NCBI GenBank assembly: GCA_030407005.1
Contig: JAUDYN010000008.1
Location: 1,116,001 to 1,180,000, forward strand
Length of the DNA: 64,000 nt
Source: Desarmillaria ectypa
Lineage: Eukaryota > Basidiomycota > Agaricomycetes > Agaricales > Physalacriaceae
Direction: 5' to 3'
Shown one piece after another: positions 52,309 to 64,000 of the stretch (positions within the stretch are counted from its first letter, which is position 1; each line of letters begins with the position of its first letter). A program made the position numbers and the translations under genes. Under the pieces are notes generated by a model. It searched no databases, had not been told where the DNA came from, and worked only from the letters and a program-made list of their open reading frames with translations.

Positions 52309-55300
52309 ATGGACGAGGCTCAGACCTTGGATGCGCTCGCCAACGTTCTCAACGACATATCTGAAAATCCTTATGATTTCTCTCTTCATGTTAAGCATAT
52401 CAATATCGCCCGCTCTCTGCAGGGCATGGAATCCGAATTCCAGTCGGCAATCGAGATGATGTCCAATTTCTACTCAGTCGGAGGTGACCTATGGCTGGAA
52501 CTTATCGAATACAAGAAGGCCTCTTTGGATTTGGGTACCGTGGATGGTGTAGCAGAGCTCTTGGTGGTGTATGAGCGTGCAGAGTCCGACTATACATGTG
52601 CGCGCTGTTCATCTTCTCCGCTTCTTGTGATTCACGTTGTACAGCAATACCTCTCCTGAAAAGCCACATCGAATTCGTCTTGGAACAATACGCACGATAC
52701 TGTGGCAGTGAGGCCACAGAATCAAAGCCTGATGCATTCGGCGAACTCTTCTCGGAAGACTGGACCCGCACAACACTGTTCGACATCGTGAAGAAGGGCC
52801 AGGGCCACTTAACACAGGTGCGCACTATGACGGGCTGAGTGATTGTATGCGCTCATGCATATGTCAGAGCTATGTACTATGGGATATGCAGCGCGACTGG
52901 GAGCTTGAAGTATTGGAGGCTAAGTCAGGCTCAGACAGGTAATCGAACAAGCCCGATGCCTCATCTTGTGGCTGAATCGTACGAAATAGAATCGAAGCTG
53001 CTGAGCGAGTGCAACGCTTCCTCCTTGAACGCCTGCGGCAACCTCATTCAAGCGAGTTAATGCTTCCACTTTCCTCTGTATATCTAACGTTCATTGTAGA
53101 CTCTGATGATACTTTTCAAACATACTCCTCGTTCACCACAAATTACAAGTCATCGCAGGAGTACGAACCGCTTCTCATTGCTGCTACCAAAATCCGCTCC
53201 CAAGCCGTCAAGTCCTTTCAACGACGGGAAGCCACGGAAACCGCATTGGTATGTCCCAGCTTTAGTCAATATTGAAGCTAACATGCTCCAGGTCCAGTCC
53301 CGTTTCTCTCTGGAGAGCTATGCGAGTTATGTTGCTTATGAAAACAGAGCCAGATATCCAGAGCTGCTGGTAATGAGTGGCCTTTATGAGCGGGCCATCG
53401 CAGAAGCTGCAAAGCGGAAGTTTGCTGGTGAGGCAGGCGCCGAAGAAGCTTTGAGGTCTTTTTGGGTTGGTTATTGTGATGCGGTGGTATGCAAGTCGCG
53501 TTGATACTTCATTTATTCTCTAATCTTTCACTAGAGAACGCTTGGCGACGAATCAAGTGAATTACAGGTTTTGCGGAGGGCTATCAGAAGTACGCCAGCC
53601 TCTGGAGACGTGTGGGCTCGAAATATCCGGTACTTGGTCAGTAATAGCATTCGATCATAGCGCTGTCCACACATGTAACTTACAAGACTGTTGATAGGAA
53701 CGTACATCTGACTCAGCGGACAGTCCAAACACAGCGGAGTCCGTGTCTGGTATATCTTTATCTTTGAAATGCTTCCACGGTAGTGCTTAAAACAGCTCCA
53801 GAAACTTACAATTTGGCGCTAGGCACGAATCTGCTCCAGTCTGAAGTCGAACAAATCATTCCGGTTGTGATGGCTCGGGCAGGCTTCGAAAAACGCAGGT
53901 TCGAAGCTGGTGATGGCGGTTAGTGATAACTCACTCGTCTTAGGTCAGATCTTTAATAACCCGTAGATGATGAATCATTTGCCTCTCTAATAGCAATCTT
54001 GGAGAGTGGAATTGATATGGTACGGAAAGGTAAAGCGAAGTACAGGACTGTTTCATCTTATTTTCTGATTAATTTTCCAGCGAATAGTAACGGTGACCAG
54101 TGGTTACGGCTTGAAAAATACCTTTCCGAGATTGTATGCGCCTGTCTACCTCTGTTTTTTTAAGAACTGAATGTTCATTTTTCCTTGCAGTATCGTGTCG
54201 CGGGGTTGGTGGATAGCTTGATAAAACTTTGGCAGACGACTGCGAAGCACTATAAAATCAGTTATATGGCATGCACATTGTACACTGACGCACTCATGTG
54301 GGTTTATCTCAGATTGTCTTTTATTGACGATCGTGATATGCATTTCAACAGAAAAACCGATCGCGCGGATGACGCTCGCAAGGTGTTTCAGGAGGTGCAC
54401 AGGAAGCGTTTTGACTGGCCAGAAGCCATATGGGACGCTTGGGTAACATTTGAACACTTTCACGGAACCGTGGAAGAGATCAATTCTGCAATGGACAACA
54501 TTGAAAAAATCCGGCTCCAGGTAAACGCCCGGCGGGCCAAAGTCAGCAATCCTTTGTCATATGCGTGTATGTGATGCTGACTGGTGTGCAAGGAAGCCGA
54601 AAAAGCTTCGCGGCAATATGCAGAGATGGCCACAGAGCAGTTTATGACTGAAGTTGCGGCTGTGCAGCAGCAGCATGACGCTAGTGGGAATGTCGTGGAG
54701 GTAGATTCTACGCCGCAAGCCAATAACGTCGAGAGGGGCACTAAGAGACGGTTGGAAGATGATGGCGCCGCTGCAGCACCCAAGAGGGCGAAGACAGGTA
54801 CTGTTACTGTTCATATGAGTCAACACATTGAAGGAGCTGATAATGGTTGCAAAGAGCAAAATACAGCTCCACTAAAAAGGTAAGCGCACTCGTGGATACT
54901 GACAGCTTGTCACTAATAGGCTTCCAGGGACAGGGAAAACTGCACTGTTTTCGTTGCAGATCTCCCTTCAAATGTAAAGGAGGACGATTTGCGTGCGCTT
55001 TTCCAAGATGTGCTTTTATTTTCTTATGTCTCATGACGAGTACCGCTGATTGAGTGATTAGTGCGGGACTATCAGGGCTATCAAAGTCTCATCAATGTCA
55101 GAGGAACATGTTGCTACTGTCGAATTTGCAGATAGGGTAAGAGATGCTGATGCTTGAGGCTGGGCATATTTGAATGTTTGATCCAGGATTGCATAGCGGC
55201 AGCATTGACCAAGGACAAGAGACGAATCCACGAGCAGGAAATTGCTGTGCACCTTGCATGGCAGTCCACCCTGTACATTGCCAACTTCCCCGAGAGCGCG

Positions 55301-56603
55301 GACGACGCGTACATCCGGAATATTTTTGGCGAGGTGAGTAGGGCGGCTTGGCGGTAAATGCGTAATTCTAAAACTGTGCAGTTTGGGGTCATCTTCGATG
55401 TTCGCTGGCCGAGTAAAAAGTTCAAAAATACCCGGCGCTTCTGTTACGTTCAATATACCTCGCCGGTAGTTGCCTGTCGTTTCCGTATTCGTCCCCGATG
55501 CGCTAACACCCTTCTTAGACCGCCGCCCAGGCCGCCCTTTCGCTTCATGGAAAAGAGCTTGAACCGCATCAGTCGCTCAGCGTACTCATTTCAAATCCTG
55601 AAAGGAAGAAAGACAGGACGGACCATGACGCCGATAACAAGGAGATATATGTTGCAGGATTGAACAAGATCACGTCTTCCGATGATCTTCGCCAACTCTT
55701 TAAACAGGCAAGTCTTGGCGTTTCTTATTACAATGTTCATCAGCCTGAGCTTTTATTAAGCATGGTGAAGTGAAGGATGTTCGAATGGCCACCGACCAAA
55801 ATGGACAATGTAAAGGTTATGCTTTCATTGAATACAAAGTCGCTGTAAGTTCACACATGTTGATCCTTGGAGTTATTCCTGATGTTGTTAAAGGAACACG
55901 CAACGGCGGCTTTACAATTGAACAACTTCGAACTCAAAAAACGACACATCGCGGTAACCATGTCTGACCCCCGCGCCAAGGCTCGTCAACGGTAAATCTT
56001 CAGTGATAAGGGACATTATAGAGCCATTTAAAATAGCTAACAATCTCATCTAGAAACAAGCCCGATGCGGACACGGAATCGGGCTTAGGAAGGCGCGCTG
56101 ACGTGCGAAGCCGGTCCGTACGCATCCACAACCTTCCGCAGAATACGGAAACGCAAGAAGGGCTACTCCAACAAACAATTGAAAAGATCGTTGCGGTTGT
56201 TCGCGTCGAAGTCCTTGGTGACACGCGGGAGGCTGTTGTCGAGCTCGCCACTGCTGCGGTGCCTAATCTCATTTTCTACGCCACCCACTGATTCTGATGG
56301 TCCCTTTTCGCAATACAGGACGCAGGGAAACTTCTCCTGAGACCCGAGCCACTAGAATTCGGTGGAAATGTGTTGAAGATTACTGAAGAAGCAGTAGGCA
56401 GAAAGTCCTCGGCGCGCAATGCCGCTTCTACATCGGTTGGGATGTTCGTACCTCGGACGGCGACTTCGGGACCTAGAGCGGGTCTAGGGTACGCTAAAAA
56501 GCAGCCGGCCAAGGTGGCGTCGAGCTTTATTACAGCAAAGCCCTCTGCTGCACCCGCCACAGGCAAAGGGCAAGATGATTTTAGATCCATGCTCGGAAAC
56601 TAA
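52309..56603 (+). CDS. SART3/Prp24-like U4/U6 snRNP recycling factor
   Basis: It starts at ATG 52309 (MDEAQTLDALANVLNDISEN) and ends at stop 56601-56603, with about 18 introns. The N-terminal half is helical repeat of the HAT type (for example LWLELIEYKKASLDLGTVDG, LLKSHIEFVLEQYARYCG, AIWDAWVTFEHFHGTVEEIN). A Lys/Arg nuclear signal follows (GTKRRLEDD, APKRAKT), then RRMs: CTVFVADLPSNVKEDDLRAL, STLYIANFPESADDAYIRNI, KEIYVAGLNKITSSDDLRQL with GYAFIEYKVA, and SVRIHNLPQNTETQEG. The last residues, GQDDFRSMLGN, match the Lsm-binding motif at the end of Prp24/SART3. HAT repeats plus RRMs plus this motif are the metazoan/filamentous SART3 layout; yeast Prp24 lacks the HAT part. It re-anneals U4 and U6 after splicing. 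Confidence 0.88.
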
Positions 56604-56768
56604 CGGTCCCAAGATGAATGCAAACTTTTGGTTGATACTGACGAACCCATTATATCCTCATTTCTCTGGAAGAAACCAGTATCTCGTTCACTCCCATGCA
56701 CAACTCCTATCGCATAAATGAAGCATAAATTTGGACTCTCGAGCTACGCTACAACATAGTACAGACTT

Positions 56769-59061
56769 TCAAAATAATTCCACCGAATCGAAGACGACAT
56801 TGGGGCTCAAGTAATCATCACCCGAGCTACCACTGATGATAGATATAGTGATGGTGTTAGTCGACGCAGTCAGTGTTCCATCAGGGATGGTATAGTCGTC
56901 TGCATCTTGTCGTTAGCAAGTTCGATATCGAATTCTCAAGTAATGCACGCACAAACTTGATTAAGTCCGCGCCAGGTCCCACGGGTGACACTGCAGATGA
57001 TGAGTCGGCATTTTTAAGGCTCTGAGAAACTTTCGCCTTACCCTCTCGAGTTCACGGCTGCTGGGGCTATAGGCAGTCATCAATGTCGTGCCTGGAGTGC
57101 ACATGATTTGAATAAAAGAGAATCTTACCTGAAGGGGCACTTGAGGTCCAACTATTCACCGTAATTTGCGGTCTTCCACCTGCGAAGGCTTCTGTCGTGC
57201 GTATGCGCAAAGTTCGCTCCCCTAATGTGGAAAAATTCAGCTTCCAATATTAATCAGATGTGGATGCCTTTCTCACCAATCTCGGATGACGACGCAGTCC
57301 ATATGATAGTAGTGGGATTGTTTACCTGTCAATAAACTTTAATCAGCTTCAGACGACGATATCACCGCGTCGCATACATCTTTGAACTGGGCCATTGGGA
57401 AATCAGAGTCCGAGCTCGAACCAATGGTGAATGTCACTGGGCCCCAGTCGCTCATTCTCGAATCAGACCTAGAAAATTTGTGACCTGGGAATATAGGGTT
57501 CACTGGAAATGATCGGCTATGTACTCACGGATGCATTCTTTCAATGAGGTCAGCATTCAAGAACTAGGTGAACCGTTAGATTTCTTCATGGACTTCAGGA
57601 AGACACACGTACACCGGAAGGAGTGCCATCAACGGTACCAATGCTCCAAATGGTATCGAGGACATCAAGGGAGGATGTCAATTCCAAGGTAGTAGTTGAT
57701 CCAGCTGTCACAGTGACAGTGCCAGTTCCCGCGGCAAGCTCTCCTTGGTAGAGCGTCACCGTGTATGTTCCAGGTTTCATAGAGTCCCGTGAGAAAGATC
57801 CACTAGAAACGTCCTATTGACTGAAACACTGTGAAGTGACGGCCAACGCACCTGGATGCTGATGTCCAGTATTGTGCATCGCCATTCTATAGCACATTAG
57901 GTCATAGTTGGGAACCTGTTCTTTGATACGTACACTGAATCCAATGGTCACGTCGACTCCAGACAAGGTTCCCGAGTGGGTGCCAGATACGGTGCCACGG
58001 TCCGAAGACGCTACGTAGCCCTCAAGACCGAGATCCTCCATGAAGCTCATGTCGAGGTCACCTGAAGGAGCTGACCCGCTTGTAATTATAAGGGCATATC
58101 TGGTAAGATGACCCTAGTAAGTGCGAATACCTCCGAAATGAGTGCTAAGCCCTACGGCCCGAAAAATCCGGTACGATAGCTTTCCGTCTGTTCGTGGTTG
58201 GAATTCATGTAAAAATAGACTTCCTGTTGGGCGGACCCCTGGTTGTCGATATCTGAAGGACGTTAAATGACGATGATGACTTCATGGGAAGAGGAAAACG
58301 GACCCCGGAAGAATGGACCACCAGATGACGTTTCATAGCCAACGCCTGGAATACCTACATACGCCCCGACACTATCTCCGGTTACACCATGAACTTGATC
58401 CTCAATGAAGCGGACCTGCCACAACTATGACGTGAACCGAGTAAATTCATTCCAAGTACACGTACGCTCGAATAAAACTTGGATCGAGTCTCTCCGTCCA
58501 ACAAAAAAACGTCAGAGTCCTCGATGGCCGTGCCCCTATTTACCTCAGATTCCGGGGTTCCATTCGGGAGCTCATCTTTCGATAAACGAGCAATGAACCG
58601 CAGTTCACCAACTGAAGGCTCCGCAGAGGCATACGTTCCTATATATAGAGTATTTCACCTGACCGGACAATGTAATAATGTTTCTGTAGCAAGCTTTAGC
58701 GTAGAAAACTAATACGGAATTAAGGCGGCCTACGATGGTGTCAGTCTCGATTGTCACTACTGCGATGTCGTTGTCGACAGTTGAAGTGACGGTCGCAGAC
58801 CCCAGGCCAGAACTAAGCTGGGTGAATTTTGAAGAATCCTGCAATTCCTTTCCGTTGTAGTCAAGGGAGATGATATCCCCGTTTGAAGTGTTGACTGTCA
58901 ACAGGTGAATTCTGTTCTGAAGAATATAGAAAGGACCTCTTACTTGTTGTAACCAGGCCTCCTCCCGAATCGACCAGCATCTTGGAGCCTGATGTCGTGA
59001 CTCCGAAAGATGCAAAAGCGGATGAAATGCATCCCAACAAAATGAACGCTAGGAGTTTCAT
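56769..59061 (-). CDS. rhamnogalacturonan lyase (polysaccharide lyase family 4), secreted
   Basis: It starts at 59061 with a signal peptide, [17 protein letters not shown], followed by [20 protein letters not shown]. Lyase-domain segments are [46 protein letters not shown](T)[13 protein letters not shown] and SSGGPFF(R). A fibronectin-like middle domain follows ([20 protein letters not shown]), and the C-terminal carbohydrate-binding domain ends [16 protein letters not shown] at stop 56769-56771. This three-part order matches fungal PL4 enzymes, which cleave the rhamnose-galacturonate backbone of pectin by beta-elimination. More than ten short introns are present. It is the only clear plant-wall enzyme in the window and fits a saprotrophic or plant-associated fungus. 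Catalytic residues could not be assigned with certainty by eye. Confidence 0.88.
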
Positions 59062-59567
59062 TTCTTCAAAAATGGTATGGGAAACGTATGAAACAAGGGA
59101 ATGTCAGCCTTATACATGTGAACGGCGATGAGATACTTTGAGGACATAAATAAACGGAAAAAGTTTGGTCGGACTATTTCGCCGGTGTTCAAAATCGTTT
59201 CCAGAAAACCCGACCAAACGATGCGAGGGAGCGACATCGATCGCCATACATATGTGTGCGGTATGTGGCCATTGGCCCCGCCCATATCATGAACGCTTGG
59301 GCGCATGAGAAAGGTAGAAGAATAAGGACGCCCAAGGTAGGAGCGGTCCGCCTGTTGCCACATTATATCAAGGATTGCCTGAAGTGGATTTTCGAAGACT
59401 TGTTGCACACGATACAGCGATCACGATACCGCATTTTCCTGCGTCGCAAGCATCCGATAATTAGGCGGACTAGCACTCGTTCAGAACGGTCCTCTGAGCC
59501 CATAATGCTTATTTTATACTAGTCAGCTGTCCTTGAAAATGCACACACAACCCAAAGAAAAATTAAT
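59062..59567. other. intergenic between PL4 lyase gene and GRASP gene
   Basis: No gene is seen; it should contain the lyase promoter (minus strand), where carbon-source control sites would be expected. No site was identified. Confidence 0.5.
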
Positions 59568-61065
59568 TTAATCGACACTGGTGAGACTTCCCTGTGATGT
59601 CGTCCCTGTATCTGCAATATTGTCTCCCTCATCGTGAGAATTCTCATCTGCGCTGGATTCATATCCAGCTTTTGTGGGCGTCCTGTTAAGATTATTGTTC
59701 GGATTTATCATTGGGGCAGGCGATCTTGAATGAGAGGCGAAAGTTTGAGGTGCTACTCCAGAACCTTTTCTCGTAGATGATTTGAGCTCCAAGGCAACAT
59801 CATGATTTGATGGTGAATCACCATTAATTAAGTCTCCAAAAGACGGCCCTGATACCTCATGCCTTACATGGCTGGGAGAAGTCGAAACTTGTGTAGATGG
59901 CGAAGACAAGGTTGGGGCCGAGTGCTCGTGGGGCATATCAGAGGGAAATTCGGGACTGGATTCCTCTAATATAGTCGGGATCATTTTAGGAATATGGTCT
60001 TGCGAAGATTGAGTCGGGAACAGATCCTGACGCCACTGAGCCTGCCGTGGCTCTCCCCAGCCCATATGCTGATTGGACACATAAGTCGTATCCGACTGTA
60101 TATCTGCAGGAACGAACAGACTTTGATCTTCGTAGTCTTGTTGGATTTCAGGAGGTGTTGTTGCCACATGTCCGGAAGAATGCGGTGGTATTCGATGCAG
60201 AAGGCCGTAACTAGAGGCATGTTAGTCTCCAAAAATGAAAGCAACACGGCTCGAAGCGAACTGACCCGAACACACAACCCAAGAGACCGTCACCGCCCCA
60301 ATGGCGGTTGGGAACAAGAACGACTTCCCTGAGAGCACTGAATTCACGTCATATCGGGTCGAAGAACGCTAGGATAGTCACGTACTCAAAGTCGTGAGAG
60401 TATACATAGACCCGCAAAGGCTTGTCAACATGCTGCGGAAAAGGAAAGCGTTATTATCCTGATTGCGCACAGAAGCATAAACGAAAGCTCACGGCTTCGA
60501 CCAAATCATAAAAATCATTTTCGGCACCAAGAACGCCTCCGGACCAGCCTGTGATATAATCGCCGTACGGTACTAGGCCGGCGCTCTCCGCGGGACTGCC
60601 TTCAAGGACATCGAGGACGTGCCAGACGTTGTCAAGAGCGAATTCGGGCTCGCATATTCGCATGCTGAGGCCGAGCAAAGAAGGTTGAATATGGGAGCCT
60701 TCTGGTTGTGACTGTTGCTGGGACCATGCACGAGATGGAACAATAGGAACCACTACAAGCACAAGATAAAATATTAACTCGAAGATCAGAATATCCAGCA
60801 TACAGCTTCACGTGCCTCGCGTCTCCTGGCTTTTGCTGTTCCAGACCAACAAGTTGAGCGTCCTGCCCTCATGGCTCTCCACTATTTTCTCAAGCTCTGC
60901 GACATCGATATTTTGTGCTGACAGCGAGTCGCCTTGAAAACCAACAACAAAGTCAAAGAATGGCTCAATGGTCGTGTGTGAAGCCGGCGAAGACGGGGTG
61001 ACACGAAGAACGTGGAGAGCACGAGATGGGGCGTGGCTCTGGGAAGTCGACTGTCCTGCTCCCAT
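59568..61065 (-). CDS. GRASP, Golgi reassembly stacking protein
   Basis: It starts at 61065: MGAGQSTSQSHAPSRALHVL. The Gly at position 2 fits N-myristoylation, as in GRASP55/65. Two tandem PDZ-like GRASP domains follow: HVLRVTPSSPASHTTIEPFF with FDFVVGFQGDSL, then GLSMRICEPEFALDNVWHVL with EGSPAESAGLVPYGDYITGW and KPLRVYVYSHDFDALREVVL. HWGGDGLLGCVFGYGLLHRI closes the second domain, the most conserved stretch of the family. The C-terminal ~200 residues are Ser/Pro-rich and disordered and end GTTSQGSLTSVD at stop 59568. GRASPs link Golgi membranes and are involved in unconventional secretion in fungi. An upstream in-frame ATG 18 bases before would put six residues in front of the Gly and prevent myristoylation, so 61065 is preferred. 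Four introns. Confidence 0.9.
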
Positions 61066-61387
61066 GTCGTTGCAGGCTCCCAATCAGAATCCGGCGGCAA
61101 GGATGAGAATAATGGCGATATAAAGAGATTGACCGAAATTAATGTGTGCATTGTGGTATACATAAGCGTGACAAAAAGCACATGACGTCACTGTCACATC
61201 ACTAAAAAATTTCCAGTGCTGGACGTCGACGTTCCCGGTGTACAAGTCGAGATTACTGGCATTGCTGAAGCAGGAATACCGTGCCTTTTCGTGCCTTTTG
61301 CGCCTGATTTGACTGGGGTTGCGGCATGCAGTGAGTTGCCGTCTTATTCCTACATAATGAGTCAACTCGAACAGTATTAGGTGACTT
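61066..61387. other. divergent intergenic region, GRASP and PPR-like gene
   Basis: It is the shared upstream region of two divergent genes, 322 bp long. No specific site was identified. Confidence 0.5.
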
Positions 61388-63652
61388 ATGTTCCTGTGTC
61401 GTCGACAATTGAGCCGTATCTTCTTTCGCAACCTTCTTTCGTATACGTGGCAGGCATCGTGTAGAAAATACACACAAAATGCAGGTATCGCCGCTGCACA
61501 GGCGGTACCTAGCGTGCAATCTTCGTCTCTCACATCTACCGAATCTCCTACGACGCCCTCTCCAAATATATACCGACGGACGCATCGAGAATCCACCTAT
61601 CTCACCTTGGATAAATATTTTCAGATGCGCACTGAGGATCCGCAGTCCATTGCCTATTTGCCAGCTACTGCCTACCAGGACATCGTCGCGAATACGTCGC
61701 TGTCTCTGAACCAGTTCAAAGTAATTGTGTCAGACGTCCTTCAAATTTACAAGTGCCCGGAAAAAAGTCAAATAATCGTGATACGGTCTATCATAGCTTC
61801 GGGTTATTTCTTTCGTTTATCTCCCGAGGACGTGCTGGCGCTGGTGCAGAGGCTTGATCAGTTGTTTGGCGGTCTGGAAAACGCAGACCGCGGCCTTATT
61901 GAGCGATTTTTAGGCAATCTGCATCCTTCTCCTACGGTCGCGCACCTAGAACTTCTCGACATGCTGCACCCCGTCTTGATGTACCACCTTGAACGGCATC
62001 CACTTCCGCCCAAGAAGGCATCCGTGTGGTACCGCCCAAGTCAGCTTATCCGTAAATCGGGATTGCACATTCGGGCTCTCTTGATTGCAGATAAACGTGA
62101 CAAGGTTTTGGAGGTGTTCCAGGTACTGATGGGGAAGCAATTTGTACAACCGGTCCCAGAGCTCTCCGCGTCGCAAGAATTTGGGGTCATCGTTCTCTTG
62201 ACCCTGACGAAAGCATGGTTTCATTGGGACTGGCGAGACATTGGTATGCTGCTCTTGATCGACGGGGTCCGCCAGCCGAATGCTTTCGACGCGGCGATTG
62301 CATCTACCACACATCGCCTCATCGCAGATTCTGTTCACCAGTGTGTCCAGCATGCCAGGCACCGCGAACTGGGCGAGTGTCTAGGACTTCTCTTTCAGCT
62401 CCATTCTATCTCGCCTCTTCCCGATAATATCATTCATGCGTTATATATTGCCGTCAAAACGCAGGGATTTTTTCCCCTAGGCTTGAAGCTGTACGGTTTC
62501 GTCAGCGATCCCTCAGTCATCAAGTATCACGCATATCCGCCTCCACCGAGCGAAGTTCTACTATGGCTACTGCAATCAATTGACAATCAATCGTCAGGGT
62601 CCCATTTGGCCCGATCTCTCGCTGGAGCGGTCGTACATCAAAACGTTCACCTTCCCGTACAGGACCGCGCCCATTTTATTGCGATACTGGCAAAAAATGG
62701 TTTTGGAAATCTCGCAAGGACACTGTGGCTCCGTTATTCCACCGGGCCAGATAAGGCTTATGTTACCGGCAACGCGACTTGTATGATTCGCATGGTTTCC
62801 ATTTTCACACATCTCCGAAAACGGCTCCAAGCCCCAGAAAGTCGACCATCGTCGAGAATTCCAGACCCTGCACTGGCTCGGGAGCGCGATGCTGAATTTG
62901 TGACTTTCGTAAACCATGTGTTGACAGAGTGGTCCCTGGTTCATACGCCTTTGACATCCACTAGCCACGAGAATTTGACATCGTTTGCACGAGCCAATTT
63001 CATAGCGGGACGGCAATCTGACGTGTTTAACGTCTATGAGATACTTCTCGAACGCAGAGAAATCCCAGATCTATATGACGTGAACATCGTGTTGGGGGCT
63101 CTGGCGGAGCGACATCCTCGCGCTGCGGCGAGGATGATCGAGAGAATGGTCGAGAAAGGATTGTATCCCGACGGAGTCACTTTTGCCACCGTGCTGCACC
63201 AATCCCTTGTACACAACGATCTATCACTTTTCCAGGATCTCATTCTCCGACTTGGCGAAATGCAAGTGGCGCTGACGGAGAAAGCGTTGGTATCTTTCCT
63301 GCGCGCCAACGCGACGCTGAGCCTAACGACGGCCCCCGACGTTCAGCGAAAGAAATTCCTTGGCATTTTGTCGGTCGTCACAACCATGAAACATACGGGG
63401 ATCACGTCGTCGCCACATCTAGGCAAGTTTCTCGCGTATGCGGCGTTGAAAGCGGGATTGGCGGTATTTGCCTACAGATTCTGGAAACTGCTACTGTCAG
63501 AGTCGGCTCAATGGGACGATAATGAACAAGGGCAGCTGCGAAGTACATTGATCTCCAATATCAGGTCTCGCTGGCACAAAGGTATAATAGCGGAAGGGCG
63601 GGCTAGACTCATGCTCAGGCATCTCGCGGGTAGGAATGGTAATAGCACATAA
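61388..63652 (+). CDS. PPR-like protein, probably mitochondrial
   Basis: A single exon of 754 residues. The N-terminus MFLCRRQLSRIFFRNLLSYT is rich in Arg with no acids, as in mitochondrial presequences. The rest is alpha-helical with degenerate 35-residue repeats. The clearest lie near residues 535-640: NFIAGRQSDVFNVYEILLER, PDLYDVNIVLGALAERHP, AARMIERMVEKGLYPDGVTF and FQDLILRLGEMQVALTEKAL. Such helical-hairpin PPR proteins bind organelle RNA for processing or translation. The particular target is unknown, and I cannot match it to a named yeast protein. The first ATG of the frame is used, placed in phase with the presequence. The lack of introns is unusual for this window. Confidence 0.68.
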   Translation: MFLCRRQLSRIFFRNLLSYTWQASCRKYTQNAGIAAAQAVPSVQSSSLTSTESPTTPSPNIYRRTHRESTYLTLDKYFQMRTEDPQSIAYLPATAYQDIVANTSLSLNQFKVIVSDVLQIYKCPEKSQIIVIRSIIASGYFFRLSPEDVLALVQRLDQLFGGLENADRGLIERFLGNLHPSPTVAHLELLDMLHPVLMYHLERHPLPPKKASVWYRPSQLIRKSGLHIRALLIADKRDKVLEVFQVLMGKQFVQPVPELSASQEFGVIVLLTLTKAWFHWDWRDIGMLLLIDGVRQPNAFDAAIASTTHRLIADSVHQCVQHARHRELGECLGLLFQLHSISPLPDNIIHALYIAVKTQGFFPLGLKLYGFVSDPSVIKYHAYPPPPSEVLLWLLQSIDNQSSGSHLARSLAGAVVHQNVHLPVQDRAHFIAILAKNGFGNLARTLWLRYSTGPDKAYVTGNATCMIRMVSIFTHLRKRLQAPESRPSSRIPDPALARERDAEFVTFVNHVLTEWSLVHTPLTSTSHENLTSFARANFIAGRQSDVFNVYEILLERREIPDLYDVNIVLGALAERHPRAAARMIERMVEKGLYPDGVTFATVLHQSLVHNDLSLFQDLILRLGEMQVALTEKALVSFLRANATLSLTTAPDVQRKKFLGILSVVTTMKHTGITSSPHLGKFLAYAALKAGLAVFAYRFWKLLLSESAQWDDNEQGQLRSTLISNIRSRWHKGIIAEGRARLMLRHLAGRNGNST

Positions 63653-64000
63653 TAGAAAATTTTGGGTAACTAAGAAACGGGGGAAATGTTACGACTGACA
63701 AAATGGAGCACGTGGAATTAGGTACCAGCCGCAACTCGGATCGGAGGCAATGAACTTGTGGTGATCTGAGCAATGTTGAGCAAGTCTGAGGAATCCAAAA
63801 CGGTACATCGCCAAACTTCAATCTGGCCGGTTGCGAGAGATTAACCGGAGATAGGCCGGGGCAATGACCGCGGTCTATTGTGAGAACGGAGCTATAGACC
63901 CGTGATACAATATTCACTGAATGATATTCTGGAAACCATATGTGTAAAAGTGCTCGATTGGGACGGAGGTCATTGATTTTTAGGTTTCCATTGCCCTTAC
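63653..64000. other. downstream of PPR-like gene to window end
   Basis: No gene is recognised before the window ends. Confidence 0.5.

Overview
The window is nuclear DNA of a filamentous fungus, most likely a mushroom-forming basidiomycete (Agaricomycetes). The evidence is gene content and architecture: 21 protein genes on both strands, most of them cut by many 45-80 bp GT-AG introns, short intergenic gaps, fungal-type F-box proteins, a KRE6/SKN1-type glucan enzyme, a PL4 pectin-type lyase and an isocitrate lyase. No rRNA, convincing tRNA, transposon or CRISPR was seen. Gene models were built by hand, by joining open frames at splice sites so that known protein families read through. Boundaries quoted to the base were checked for phase; the others are approximate.

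Layout. 1-1561: 3' end of SMC6. 2037-3179: mitochondrial K+/H+ exchange-related gene, followed by 2.5 kb of gene-poor DNA holding a decayed partial copy of that gene. 5693-7150: FSH1-type serine hydrolase, then 2.6 kb without a secure gene. 9783-11555: intronless F-box protein. 12023-21235: PRP8, the spliceosome core. 21437-24775 (minus): PH-domain protein. 26461-27559 (minus): SIKE-family coiled-coil protein. 28320-30783 (minus): SAP-domain protein. 31076-31902: small PHD-finger protein. 32000-33230: actin-capping protein alpha. 33423-35305 (minus): isocitrate lyase ending in SKL. 35741-37476 (minus): ALG7. It lies back-to-back with 37544-39193, a SET-domain/Tad3 fusion. 39421-43172 (minus): Ulp2-like SUMO protease. 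43571-44965 (minus): dihydrofolate synthetase FOL3. After a 1.9 kb gap, 46849-49046 (minus): KRE6/SKN1. 49223-50304 (minus): short-chain dehydrogenase. 50614-51627 (minus): second F-box protein. 52309-56603: SART3/Prp24-like U4/U6 recycling factor. 56769-59061 (minus): rhamnogalacturonan lyase. 59568-61065 (minus): GRASP. 61388-63652: PPR-like mitochondrial protein.

Most genes are housekeeping and there is no metabolic cluster. Functional themes recur without obvious linkage: splicing (PRP8, SART3), chromosome and SUMO biology (SMC6, Ulp2, PHD and SAP proteins), and secretory pathway or wall (ALG7, GRASP, KRE6). The most notable items are the in-frame SET-Tad3 fusion, its very tight divergent start with ALG7, two neighbouring genes that each need a GC-AG intron, the decayed tandem copy of the K+/H+ exchange gene, and an unexplained 18-bp inverted repeat near 46.3 kb. 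I found no clearly new multi-gene system.
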